Positions 53,896-62,323 of a DNA stretch of 64,000 nucleotides are shown one piece after another. The position numbers and the translations under genes were made by a program. This stretch comes from Acidaminobacter sp. JC074 (lineage in GTDB: Bacteria > Bacillota > Clostridia > Peptostreptococcales > Acidaminobacteraceae), in assembly GCF_022496765.1 (NCBI RefSeq), contig NZ_VANV01000006.1, positions 136,967-200,966 on the forward strand, written 5' to 3'. Each line of letters begins with the position of its first letter. The first letter of the stretch is position 1. The notes beneath the pieces were generated by a model. That model was given only the letters and a program-made list of their open reading frames with translations. It made no database searches and was not told where the DNA came from.

Positions 53896-53920
53896 AAGAG
53901 ACCCTTTTGAGGGTCTTTTT
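53896..53920 (+). terminator. Terminator after MFS gene
   Basis: AGACCC / GGGTCT with TTTTGA loop and T-run. Confidence 0.87.
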
Positions 53921-53968
53921 GAGATGCAAGGAGCTTCACAATACGAATTTAGATTTATAACTTCTGAT

Positions 53969-54562
53969 TTAGAGGTTAGCGAGGTTTGTAATCCATTCAC
54001 ATGAATCTAGAAATTCATTTAAATACTTGTTAAATAGTTCGATACCATGGATATGACTAGGCTTTGGGTATCTGTGCTGAATTTGATAACATGTTAAATC
54101 TGGTGATGGTGTAATTGGATAACATACAAGATCACTGGTAAACCTCATAGATTTGATAACAGATATTGGTGCGAGTGCCCAAAGTGTTTTACTTTGCATT
54201 AAATAATTAATCATCATAGAGCCTGTATTAACAGTTACATAGGGTCTTGTTTTGGGACTCCAATATCTATCATGCCAGACCAAGTAATCAGTTCCCCAGT
54301 AGATAAATATTTCGTTCTTACCATCTAAATGCTCGATAGATATGTTCTCATAGTATTGACTATCCTTGTTGCAGATTAGATACATTTGCTCTGAAAAGGC
54401 TTTATTAATGATGAGCTTATCATTTCTTACTTTTTCATAAACAAAGCCAATATCCAACTGATAAGATTCTATCATTTCTGCTATTTGATTAGAATGAAAA
54501 GTGTTTATGTGCATGTTGATATATATAGAAGGAAATATGGAAAGAAGTTGCTTATAATTATA
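53969..54562 (-). pseudogene. LysR-type regulator fragment (effector domain only)
   Basis: The frame codes for a LysR effector-binding domain. Homology begins at LLSIFPSIYINMHINTF, upstream of any proper start, and runs through LDIGFVYEKV to the C-terminus. A stop codon precedes it in frame, and no helix-turn-helix was found upstream in any frame. The DNA-binding half is missing, so this is a decayed gene. Confidence 0.75.
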
Positions 54563-55053
54563 TGATTAATGGCTTCATTAGCAGTATTAATGTTCAAGCA
54601 TTTAGAAAAAGATCAATCTGTAATAGGTAAGCCCAATAAATCATCAATATACAAGTTGGCACTCTTGAATTACTTATTTCTGAAATTAGTGAAGATAGAA
54701 TCATCGCTTTGGTGTTTTTATATACACACTCAAATATGTATTGGATGTTTTTAGTAGAAACAATGTATCAGCAGGTTTGATAATATCTATGTTCAGGGTG
54801 GAAATAATTGTTGGAGGGAGATTTGTACTTATAATATTCCAGTAGTAAAAATGTGCACTTTACACCTCAATTCTATTCTTCGGTTCATTCATAAGCATTT
54901 TTATAATATAAGTCATATACAATGAACTTGAACTAAAATGGTGATGGGATAAAATAAAGTGCATTTTTACAAAAATGATATGGTGGATGAATACAGATTT
55001 AATAAGTTGAATATGGTTGTAACTAGGGGTTATCACAGAATTAAACATGTTTA
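54563..55053. other. Decayed intergenic region
   Basis: About 490 bases without a credible complete gene. A plus-strand open stretch (near 54640-54780) encodes hydrophobic sequence that I cannot match. Two loose look-alikes of the regulon operator (near 54842 and 54955) lack the -10 spacing. The neighbouring LysR and TctB fragments suggest that a transporter-regulator locus was lost here. Confidence 0.5.
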
Positions 55054-55329
55054 TTGGAGATTAAGATCTATGAAGAGAAAATTAAGATGAATAAGGAGTC
55101 TTTTGATTCACCTCTAAAAGCTCTAATAATGATATTTACCTATATCATTTTGATTAAGTCAATTGGATTTTATATATCGACCGTAGCTTTTTTTATGTTG
55201 TTTGCATGTCGTTATAATGGCAGAACGCTTAAAACTATATTTATGTCAATTGTAATAATCGGAATTGTTATTTATCTTTTGCTGATTAGGGATTTGGGAA
55301 ACACTCTTCTAACTGGTTTATTATTTTAG
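55054..55329 (+). pseudogene. TctB-like fragment (tripartite tricarboxylate transporter small subunit)
   Basis: Up to 91 residues: SPLKALIMIFTYIILIKSIGF, a second helix pair and RDLGNTLLTGLLF match the C-terminal half of TctB. The N-terminal membrane segment, TctA and TctC are absent. The only ATG (55087) has a poor ribosome site. Probably a remnant, although it sits 14 bases before the DUF1576 gene and could be translated. Confidence 0.6.
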
Positions 55330-55343
55330 TACAAGGAGGAAAT

Positions 55344-56612
55344 ATGCTGATAAGACAATCCATTAAAGAGAAAGAAATACATAAGGAGTTTGTACTGGGG
55401 GTTTTGTTGGTATTTCCAATAATTCTATTACTATTTGGGATAATCATTGGATCATCTGAACCATGTTTTTTTAGTTGTTATGTAAAAATAACTAAATCTC
55501 CAACAATTTTGGTGACAGACTTTTTAGCCTTAGGTGGCATTGGTGCTTCGTTCGTTAATGCAGCTGTGATTGGCTTTGTTAACATATATTTATTAAAGCA
55601 TTACAAAATGAAAATTAATGGCCTATTGATAGCCGCTTTTATGACTCTGTTAGGGTTCTCTTTCTTTGGAAAAAATCTAATTAATATTATTCCATTTTAT
55701 TTAGGAGGATATGTTTACACAAAGTATCAGAGAAAACACATGAGAGATGTCATTGTTATTATCATGTTTAGTACAGGCCTGTCACCGATGATTAGTGAAT
55801 TGATGTTTTCGAGTATCATACCAACACCTTATAATTTATTAATAGGTTTTATAATAGGAATTGCTACAGGTTTCCTTATAATTCCATTATCATCTCAAAT
55901 GCTGAAATTTCATGAAGGCTATAACTTATATAATATTGGGTTTACTGCTGGTATAATTGGAACTGTTTTTACAAGCATACTTAGATTATTAGATAAAGAA
56001 GTTGAACCAGTTCGTATTTTATATGAGTCATACGATCTGCACATAAAACTATTGCTTACATGTTTGTTTATTTTTTTAGTGGCAATTGGTTTATTTGTAA
56101 ATTCAAGCGGTGTGAAGGATTTAAGAAAAATATTTCGTTACTCAGGAAGAACAGTAACAGACTTTACATATTTGCTAGGCTACGGTGTAACCTTTATTAA
56201 TATGGGAATTATGGGTTTGAGTTCACTCCTATTGGTAACATTATTAGGAGGGATTGTTAATGGTCCTGTTCTTGCAGCAATTTTCACCATCGTGGGATTC
56301 TCTGCTTTCGGAAAACATCTACAAAACAGTTTGCCAGTTGTTTTAGGTGTATTACTAGCAGCGCTTTGTTTGGGTTATGATTTGTCATCTACTGCTATAG
56401 TGATATCCATTCTGTTTTCTACGACAATTGCACCAATTGCCGGTGTTCACGGTCCTGTGGCAGGGGTAATAGCAGGTATTTTACACCTAGCTCTTGTAAC
56501 CAACATTGGCATCGTACATGGCGGTATCAATCTATATAATAATGGTTTCGCTGGAGGATTGGTTGCGGGATTCTTGGTACCTATAATAGATGCTTTTAAA
56601 AGAGGAGATTGA
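55344..56612 (+). CDS. DUF1576 membrane protein
   Basis: 422 residues, about eleven membrane segments in two internally similar halves (FLALGGIGASFVNAAVIGFVNIYLL against YLLGYGVTFINMGIMGLSSLLLV; GFSFFGKNLINIIP against GFSAFGKHLQNSLP; GYNLYNIGFTAGIIG against GINLYNNGFAGGLVAG). This repeat structure is what I know of DUF1576, an unstudied bacterial family. Transport is likely. AGGAGG before the ATG; coupled to the next gene. Confidence 0.85.
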   Translation: MLIRQSIKEKEIHKEFVLGVLLVFPIILLLFGIIIGSSEPCFFSCYVKITKSPTILVTDFLALGGIGASFVNAAVIGFVNIYLLKHYKMKINGLLIAAFMTLLGFSFFGKNLINIIPFYLGGYVYTKYQRKHMRDVIVIIMFSTGLSPMISELMFSSIIPTPYNLLIGFIIGIATGFLIIPLSSQMLKFHEGYNLYNIGFTAGIIGTVFTSILRLLDKEVEPVRILYESYDLHIKLLLTCLFIFLVAIGLFVNSSGVKDLRKIFRYSGRTVTDFTYLLGYGVTFINMGIMGLSSLLLVTLLGGIVNGPVLAAIFTIVGFSAFGKHLQNSLPVVLGVLLAALCLGYDLSSTAIVISILFSTTIAPIAGVHGPVAGVIAGILHLALVTNIGIVHGGINLYNNGFAGGLVAGFLVPIIDAFKRGD

Positions 56613-56613
56613 T

Positions 56614-56955
56614 ATGAAACATGAGATAAAGAAAGTATGTAAAATTGTAGATGAAATTACAACACTCTTATTAAGAGATGATACAGATGAAGTAGATCTT
56701 AAAATCAAACGTACTTCAGAGGAAACAATAATATACATTACAGACTATAACACTTCTTATACAAAAAATGAAATCAATGAGATCAAGATGTGTCTCAATG
56801 TACAGAGACAACATGAGGTTGAGGAATGTTATTGGCATCTTGTTGGTGAGTGTGATACTGATTCGGAACTCCAGGTTATTGGTAGTATGGTTGATGAAGC
56901 AGAACTGCTCTTAAAAAATGGCAACCTATATATAACCCTAAAAAGAAAAGTTTAA
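56614..56955 (+). CDS. Hypothetical protein linked to DUF1576
   Basis: 113 residues, soluble, acidic, starting one base after the preceding stop (GAGGAG at good distance). It contains KKVCKIVDEITTLLLRDDTDEVDLKIKR and three further cysteines (KMCLN, EECYW, GECDT). I do not recognise it. Tight coupling suggests a regulatory or accessory subunit of the DUF1576 protein. Confidence 0.7.
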   Translation: MKHEIKKVCKIVDEITTLLLRDDTDEVDLKIKRTSEETIIYITDYNTSYTKNEINEIKMCLNVQRQHEVEECYWHLVGECDTDSELQVIGSMVDEAELLLKNGNLYITLKRKV

Positions 56956-57417
56956 ATGTTAATTATATCGTAACTATGCTTAATTTTATTTGTTAGTATA
57001 CATTGTTCATTCACTGCATAGTTATGGTATTTTTTTTGTTGAAAAATTTATCTTATGATATGTGAATTATTTTTATTAACGTTATTGTCCATGATTAGTA
57101 AGATAATCAAAAAAACTTTCGAAAATCTTTCTTTTTTATAAGTATTCTAATTACTTGTTTTGAGAGCATTTGAGAATTCCTTAAAGTTACTAGTTACTAA
57201 AAAGTGCGTACTGTTTTTTTAACACATAGTACATTAGAATCTAATCATAACCTAAGTTGTCGACTTAGATGGTATACATTAAGTTGACATCAAATGCATA
57301 CTGTCCCATGTGGACTTATTCTCACTTATAATATTTTACAATCAACATTGTCGAAATGTGATTAATAGATAATGGGAAACGGACAGTATAAAATACAAAA
57401 AAGAAAGAGGTAAAAAA
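56956..57417. other. Intergenic region before permease 2
   Basis: About 460 noncoding bases. Apart from regulon site J and its -10 box I see no ORF, no strong terminator and no clear repeat. The DUF1576 unit must end here, but its terminator is not obvious. Confidence 0.5.
57186..57240 (+). promoter_or_regulatory. Regulon promoter site J (permease 2)
   Basis: GTTACTAGTTAC and AAAGTGCGTACTG (within 57186-57213), 21 bp, TAGAAT (57235-57240). The transcript would have a leader of about 170 bases. Confidence 0.87.
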
Positions 57418-58341
57418 ATGTTTAATGTAAACAATCTAAACGTGGCATGGGATTTTTTTAAACTGATATTCTTTGAATTAATAGCATTATTTCTAATTAT
57501 CAGTTTCATAGTAGCTCTTCTACAAAGATATATCTCAAAAGACACAATTAAAAAGGTTTTAACTAAACCGCACAAAAGGATGCAAAATGTCATTGGAGCA
57601 GCGCTTGGTGCAGTAACACCATTTTGCTCGTGCTCAACAATTCCAATTTTAGTTGGTCTTTTTAAGAGTGGTGCACCATTTGGTGGTACCATATCATTTT
57701 TAATTTCATCACCAGTATTAAATCCAATGATTATTATATTATTCTTAAAGTTCTTTGGATTAAAGGCAACAGCCATTTACTTTGTTTTCACATTTATCTT
57801 TGCAACTCTAATAGGTGCTTTACTTGAGAAACTAGGTATGGAAAAGGAAATCAAGAATGTAACCATTCAGGGAAGTGGACATGAGGATATCACTTATGAT
57901 AAATTAACAGGCACAAGATTTGAAAAACATAAAGAAGTTGCAAGATATGCTCTAAAAGATACGCTAGGTCTATTTGTGAAAGTTATTCCATTCTTAGTAT
58001 TTGGAGCTGGTGTAGGTGCATTTATTTATGGATTCGTACCTCAAGAGTTTATTGTTAAATATGCTGGTCCAGATAATTTCTTGGCAGTACCAACAGCTGC
58101 AGTTATTGGTGTTCCAATGTATGTGAGAACTGAAACTATGATCCCTATTGCAAAGGCTTTAAATGCATCAGGTATGAGCATAGGAGCGATTATGGCTTTA
58201 GTTATAGGTGGTGCTGGCGCAAGTATTCCAGAGGTCACTTTATTAAATACGATTTTTAGAAAGAAAATGGTTATTGCCTTTGTTATAGCTGTATTTTCAG
58301 TAGCAACTATCACAGGCATTGCATTTAATATAATTTTATAG
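57418..58341 (+). CDS. ArsP-like permease (DUF318), copy 2
   Basis: 307 residues. AVTPFCSCSTIPILVGLF (Cys70, Cys72) and PTAAVIGVPMYVRTETMIPI repeat the family pattern seen in the permease at 19.8 kb, but the two proteins are well diverged. GAGGT precedes the ATG. With the CGCG microprotein after it and the operator before it, it is the probable exporter of the thiol regulon. Substrates could be organoarsenicals or other thiol-bound compounds. Confidence 0.86.
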   Translation: MFNVNNLNVAWDFFKLIFFELIALFLIISFIVALLQRYISKDTIKKVLTKPHKRMQNVIGAALGAVTPFCSCSTIPILVGLFKSGAPFGGTISFLISSPVLNPMIIILFLKFFGLKATAIYFVFTFIFATLIGALLEKLGMEKEIKNVTIQGSGHEDITYDKLTGTRFEKHKEVARYALKDTLGLFVKVIPFLVFGAGVGAFIYGFVPQEFIVKYAGPDNFLAVPTAAVIGVPMYVRTETMIPIAKALNASGMSIGAIMALVIGGAGASIPEVTLLNTIFRKKMVIAFVIAVFSVATITGIAFNIIL

Positions 58342-58354
58342 AGAGGAGATCATC

Positions 58355-58471
58355 ATGAAAGAAAAGAAAAAAGGATTATTTAGTAGCTTATTTAAGCCAA
58401 GTGGCGGTTGTGGTTGCGGTGTGACAATCGTAGAAGAAAAAACTAAAAAAGATGACAAGAAAGGTAAGTAA
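58355..58471 (+). CDS. 38-residue CGCG microprotein
   Basis: A short basic protein: MKEKKKGLFSSLFKPSGG, then CGCG, then VTIVEEKTKK and a lysine-rich tail. AGGAG lies at good distance and the ATG is 13 bases after the permease stop. The GGCGCG core repeats the CxC motif of the thioredoxin-fold proteins on a minimal scaffold. Probably a metal or thiol carrier for the permease; comparable to the microproteins beside the first permease. Confidence 0.78.
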   Translation: MKEKKKGLFSSLFKPSGGCGCGVTIVEEKTKKDDKKGK

Positions 58472-58494
58472 CTTACCAACTCCAAAATATTAAA

Positions 58495-58526
58495 AGAAAC
58501 CTACATTAATTTGTAGGTTTCCTTTT
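58495..58526. terminator. Bidirectional terminator
   Basis: 10-bp stem GAAACCTACA / TGTAGGTTTC between the microprotein gene and the convergent hypothetical gene, with T-rich tails. Confidence 0.85.
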
Positions 58527-58535
58527 GTGATAATT

Positions 58536-58883
58536 TTAGAGTGCATCATAAGAAGCAATAAATTGTAAGGATTGACAAAGCTCATCCTCTGTAATACGTT
58601 TCATTTGATTACTGGCAATTCGTGAATCAGGTTTGATATAGTACCTTTTTAAAAAAGGTGTCTCAAAGTACATTTTCATTATTTTTTTCATCATTGGCAA
58701 TTTATCTTGGTGCGAGGTTTTAAGTGATTTTGTATCAAGAATTAGAGAATATTGAGATGTATCGATAGATGCCATTTTACTTTTATACTCATTTATAAAT
58801 GTACTTAGTTCATCTTCATTATACATACCACTGCCTTTAATGATAACGTGTTTCTTGTCTTTGTCTAGTTCAATATTATTCAT
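58536..58883 (-). CDS. Hypothetical protein, STAS/SpoIIAA-like shape
   Basis: 115 residues, soluble. A strand-helix pattern (HVIIKGSGMYNEDELSTFINEYKSKM, then YSLILDTKSLKT) is reminiscent of STAS-like folds, but I cannot assign a family. One cysteine near the end. AAAGGA precedes the ATG. Promoter site K points at it. Confidence 0.65.
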   Translation of the reverse strand: MNNIELDKDKKHVIIKGSGMYNEDELSTFINEYKSKMASIDTSQYSLILDTKSLKTSHQDKLPMMKKIMKMYFETPFLKRYYIKPDSRIASNQMKRITEDELCQSLQFIASYDAL

Positions 58884-58923
58884 AATTTATCCTTTCTCTA
58901 GTTTTGATTTTTTAATCTATTAG

Positions 58924-58972
58924 AGTATAGTAGATTTTTTATCATGTGAGAAGTATGCACTTTTTTGTAACT
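58924..58972 (-). promoter_or_regulatory. Regulon promoter site K
   Basis: Minus strand AGTTACAAAA then AAGTGCATACTT (58951-58972), 21 bp, TATACT (58924-58929), driving the 58536-58883 gene. It also lies 36 bp upstream of the divergent DUF1847 gene and may control it. Confidence 0.87.
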
Positions 58973-59007
58973 ATTAAAATAATAAAAGCAGTGAATGGAG
59001 GACGTAA

Positions 59008-59460
59008 ATGATTAAATATAATTCTGAAGACAAGATGATTATGGGCGCTGCATTTGATACAATAACTTCAATTCAAGACAGAATTGATGATATTATCATT
59101 TATAGTAAGAGTATGGGACATAAAAAAATTGGCATTGCTAATTGTATATCCGTCAATGGTTATGCAAAAGCAGTGGAAGCTTACTTAAGTGAGTATTTTG
59201 AGATTATATCAATTCATTGTAAAAATGGTCGTATAAATTCAGAAGATATCGTAGAGGGTAGTTATGGAATCTCATGTAATCCTATTGGGCAAGCAGATTA
59301 TTTAAATAGTCAGGAGACCAATTTAAACATTACGATGGGGCTTTGTATAGGACATGATATTGTATTTTCTAAATACTCTCGCGCACCTGTTACAAACTTG
59401 CTAGTCAAAGATCGTAAGAATAGGCATGATATTATTTATTCCATAGAATCAAAGTTTTAA
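59008..59460 (+). CDS. DUF1847 metal-binding protein
   Basis: 150 residues. GIANCISVNGYAKAVEAYL, YGISCNPIGQADYLN, and NITMGLCIGHDIVFSKYSRAPVTNLLVKDRKNRHD match DUF1847, a family with conserved Cys and His thought to bind metal. GGAGG precedes the ATG. It shares the regulatory gap that carries site K. Canonical members have an extra N-terminal Cys cluster, which is absent here. Confidence 0.82.
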   Translation: MIKYNSEDKMIMGAAFDTITSIQDRIDDIIIYSKSMGHKKIGIANCISVNGYAKAVEAYLSEYFEIISIHCKNGRINSEDIVEGSYGISCNPIGQADYLNSQETNLNITMGLCIGHDIVFSKYSRAPVTNLLVKDRKNRHDIIYSIESKF

Positions 59461-59512
59461 TTTGATACTGTTTTGTGGTGAATGAATCTCCATCTTTAGT
59501 TCGTTAAACGTT

Positions 59513-59558
59513 AAACCAAAAGCTCCATGATATCTTTATCATGGAGCTTTTGGTTTTT
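59513..59558. terminator. Bidirectional terminator, 19-bp stem
   Basis: Perfect stem containing CCAAAAGCTCCATGAT and its complement with a six-base loop, between DUF1847 and the convergent small gene; T-run on the plus strand. Confidence 0.92.
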
Positions 59559-59618
59559 GATTTGAAATTATGATATATTTAAGCTTTGGATGCCTAGCTT
59601 AAAAGATAATCCTGTTGC

Positions 59619-59867
59619 TTATCTAATTGGGCAACAGTGTCTACTGTTATTACAGAAGTAGCAGTTAGATTTCCAGATTTCGTATTTTTCCTTAATAACA
59701 TTATAGACTGTACTAATAGTAAGAACTTTTCTATTTTTATTAGAAAGACTCCTTACAAATTCAAACTCCTCTTTTGGTATATTTTCTATACGGTAATATT
59801 TTTCATTAACTTTTTCGTATAAAAACCACTCTTTTAACATTTGATTGACTTTCATATTATTTTTCAT
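59619..59867 (-). CDS. Hypothetical 82-residue protein with Cys-rich end
   Basis: A soluble basic/acidic protein with a C-terminal SNCYFCNNSRHCCPIR: CxxC plus CC, suited to metal binding. AAGGAGG lies before the ATG. Promoter site L points at it. I do not recognise the family; the N-terminal part reads as helices. Confidence 0.7.
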   Translation of the reverse strand: MKNNMKVNQMLKEWFLYEKVNEKYYRIENIPKEEFEFVRSLSNKNRKVLTISTVYNVIKEKYEIWKSNCYFCNNSRHCCPIR

Positions 59868-59905
59868 ATCTAACCTCCTTCGTGGTAATTACGATTTCTA
59901 GCTGT

Positions 59906-59954
59906 ATTATAGCTCATTATTTAATCAATAGTAAGTATGCACTTTTTTGTAACT
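59906..59954 (-). promoter_or_regulatory. Regulon promoter site L
   Basis: Minus strand AGTTACAAAA then AAGTGCATACTT (59933-59954), 21 bp, TATAAT (59906-59911), driving the 59619-59867 gene. Confidence 0.88.
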
Positions 59955-59967
59955 ACCTATTTTTTAC

Positions 59968-60022
59968 TTGCAATTATCTCTTCTTAATTGTATACTTGTT
60001 TCAAAGATTCGCCCTCGAGGGC
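59968..60022 (+). promoter_or_regulatory. Promoter and GC-rich palindrome of URO-D gene
   Basis: TTGCAA (59968-59973), 17 bp, TATACT (59991-59996). Downstream, GCCCTCGAGGGC (60011-60022) is a perfect 12-bp palindrome, strikingly GC-rich for this DNA, directly before the ribosome site. It is a likely operator, possibly for the divergent LacI-type protein. Confidence 0.75.
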
Positions 60023-60033
60023 AGGAGGAGAAA

Positions 60034-61188
60034 ATGAATAGTAGAGAAAGAGTGTTAAAGGCAATTAATCATGAGGAAGCAGATCGAATTCCGAAGTATG
60101 ATGGGTTTTGGGAGCAGACCGTAAAAATGTATGAGGAGGATGGTTTAAAAGATAAACTGCCTCAGAATGAGGAAATTGTTATTGAAGGCTTGAAAAGAAG
60201 AATCGGTAATCCTTTAGAAGATTATTTTGATTTTGATATGGATGTCTTGTATATAGACACATCTTTAAGAATGCCTTTTGAAATTCTTGAAGAAGAAGAG
60301 GAGTTTGTTAAACTGAAAGACAGGTATGGTTTTACAGTTCAGAAGTTTAAAGACAAATCTGGTTCTATGCATTTTTTGGAACATGTCACTAAAGAAGCTG
60401 AAGGCTGGGAAAAACTTAAACATAGAATGATCTTTGATCCTAAAGATGAGGCAAGGATTGATAATAAATCCTATTTTATGCATCATGAAGCCTATCCATC
60501 TTGGCAAGGTTTTAAGACTTTATATGATGCTTATAGAAAAAGAGAAAAGTTTATGATCTATGCCTGTTATGGTGCTTGGGAAGGTACATGGAGGCATCAC
60601 GGCTTCGAAGAGCTTATGATGGATTCTATATTAAACAAGGATATGATCAATGAAATGATGGATTATCATACCAATTTAACCATTGATACATTAAAACATG
60701 CCATTGAGATAGGGGCAAAGCCGGATGCACTTTGGATTATGGAAGACTTAGGTGGTACCCATACAACTCTGATTTCAAGAGATCAATACATTGAGATGAT
60801 CAAACCACATCATAAGAAGCTGGCTGATTTTTGTCATGATAACGAAATGAAGTTTTGTATGCATTCCTGTGGTAAAATAGAATCGTTTATTGAAGAGTTC
60901 ATTGATGCTGGATTGGACGTTTTACAGGCCATACAGGCCAATACAGGGATGGATGTTGTAGAACTTAAAAAGAAGTATGGCAATCAATTGACTTTCTGGG
61001 GCAACATTGGAGAGACCAAGCTCGCAGGTTCCAAAGAAGATATTTTAGAAGAAATCTCTTATAAGATACCAGGTGCAAAAGCTGGCGGCGGTTACATTTA
61101 TCATTCTGACCACAGTATACCTGATGAAGTAAGTTTAGAAAATTATGAGTATATTATGGAACTGGTTAACAAGTATGGCCAGTACTAA
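60034..61188 (+). CDS. Uroporphyrinogen-decarboxylase-family methyltransferase
   Basis: 384 residues from the ATG at 60034 (AGGAGG before it; earlier in-frame starts lack one). SRERVLKAINHEEADRIPK is the usual start of corrinoid-linked URO-D proteins. MHSCGKI holds the HxCxx metal motif and TFWGNIGETKLAG follows. With a RACE activator and a methionine-synthase-activation-like protein nearby, it probably moves a methyl group between a substrate and a corrinoid protein. The methyl donor is unknown. Confidence 0.85.
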   Translation: MNSRERVLKAINHEEADRIPKYDGFWEQTVKMYEEDGLKDKLPQNEEIVIEGLKRRIGNPLEDYFDFDMDVLYIDTSLRMPFEILEEEEEFVKLKDRYGFTVQKFKDKSGSMHFLEHVTKEAEGWEKLKHRMIFDPKDEARIDNKSYFMHHEAYPSWQGFKTLYDAYRKREKFMIYACYGAWEGTWRHHGFEELMMDSILNKDMINEMMDYHTNLTIDTLKHAIEIGAKPDALWIMEDLGGTHTTLISRDQYIEMIKPHHKKLADFCHDNEMKFCMHSCGKIESFIEEFIDAGLDVLQAIQANTGMDVVELKKKYGNQLTFWGNIGETKLAGSKEDILEEISYKIPGAKAGGGYIYHSDHSIPDEVSLENYEYIMELVNKYGQY

Positions 61189-61218
61189 AAAAGATAATAG
61201 ATTTCTATTATCTTTTTA
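61187..61218. terminator. Bidirectional terminator
   Basis: AAAAAGATAATAGA / TCTATTATCTTTTT with a two-base loop, between convergent URO-D and LacI genes. Confidence 0.88.
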
Positions 61219-62253
61219 AGTCATATTAAATAATGAAGCTAAAATAACATCGTTGTCTAGATTCGATAGATTTTCTTTTGTAATGATTTCATTCTTTGAA
61301 AAGAAGGTAGTTATGTTCTTCGAATCTATAATGGTATTAATGAGTGCCTTTGTAGCTAAATAACCATGTAGGAAGTAGCTCTGGTTAATGGCACTGACGA
61401 TGATGTCTTCTTCTAAATAGGTGATAATGTCTTTATTGATTCCTGTGACCACATAACGTATATGAGGATAATCTTCTTTTAGATGAGTGATAAGTATGTC
61501 AGCATATCTTGGTATGAAGATATACTTTATTTGATCTAAGTTCATGTCTTTCATTTTGTCTAAAACATTTTGAAGATCATCAAGTGAAATCTTATGAAAC
61601 TCATTGATAGCCTTGCTTTTTAAATGGTCGATAAAGCCGTCATAGTATAAGTGAGAGGCTATTTTATCATTAGGTGTTTGAATAACTAAGAGATCTTGAC
61701 CACTTGGATGTTCTCTAAGTAACATGTCAGCGGAAATGTGACCAGATTGATAGTAATTCTTTCCTATATGAGAATAGTCCTCGCTGATTTGATTGTCTAT
61801 GGTTACGACGTTCGTAAACTGATATGCCTTTATAAGCGTATCAACTTTGTCTTTATTGATTGGAATAATTATGATACCTGTTAAGTCACCTAGTTTTAAT
61901 GATGCCTCGAGTTGGCTCAATTGGGTATTTTCCTGATCAATCTTACAAGAGTGGATTTCCAACTCAACTTTAAAATGCTTTAGCCTGTTTACTGCATCAA
62001 TAATGCCTTCTTTGGTTTCCTCAAAGTACTGATTATTAACAGAATGAATAAGAAAGACATGTATTTTTTTCACACCACTAGGCGCTAGCATACTTGAAAG
62101 TATGTTTTTTTTATAACCTACTTTCTCACAATAGTCCAGTATTAACTTTTTCTTATCTTCTGCAATATCTTGATCGCCATTAAGGGCTCTTGCCACAGTA
62201 CGTCTAGAAAAGCCTAAGGCTGATGCTATGTCTTGCTGAGTAACTTTCTTCAT
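61216..62253 (-). CDS. LacI-family regulator
   Basis: 345 residues. N-terminal LacI helix-turn-helix (VTQQDIASALGFSRRTVARALNGDQDIAEDKKKLI) and a periplasmic-binding-protein-like effector domain (GIIIIPINKDKVDTLI, VVTIDNQISEDYSHIGKNYYQSG). Effector is presumably the substrate of the methyl-transfer genes on either side. GAGAGGA precedes the ATG. Confidence 0.92.
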   Translation of the reverse strand: MKKVTQQDIASALGFSRRTVARALNGDQDIAEDKKKLILDYCEKVGYKKNILSSMLAPSGVKKIHVFLIHSVNNQYFEETKEGIIDAVNRLKHFKVELEIHSCKIDQENTQLSQLEASLKLGDLTGIIIIPINKDKVDTLIKAYQFTNVVTIDNQISEDYSHIGKNYYQSGHISADMLLREHPSGQDLLVIQTPNDKIASHLYYDGFIDHLKSKAINEFHKISLDDLQNVLDKMKDMNLDQIKYIFIPRYADILITHLKEDYPHIRYVVTGINKDIITYLEEDIIVSAINQSYFLHGYLATKALINTIIDSKNITTFFSKNEIITKENLSNLDNDVILASLFNMT

Positions 62254-62323
62254 AAAATCCTCTCATTTCCTATTACTTTATTAGATTATAAGATATTGAA
62301 AACAAGGTCAAGGATTAGATGTT

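Noticed and set aside
54835..54980. Two look-alikes of the regulon operator (AAAAATGTGCACTTT and AAAGTGCATTTTT)
   Set aside because: They lack the GTTAC part and no -10 box stands at 20-22 bp, and they lie in a decayed region. At best they are relics.
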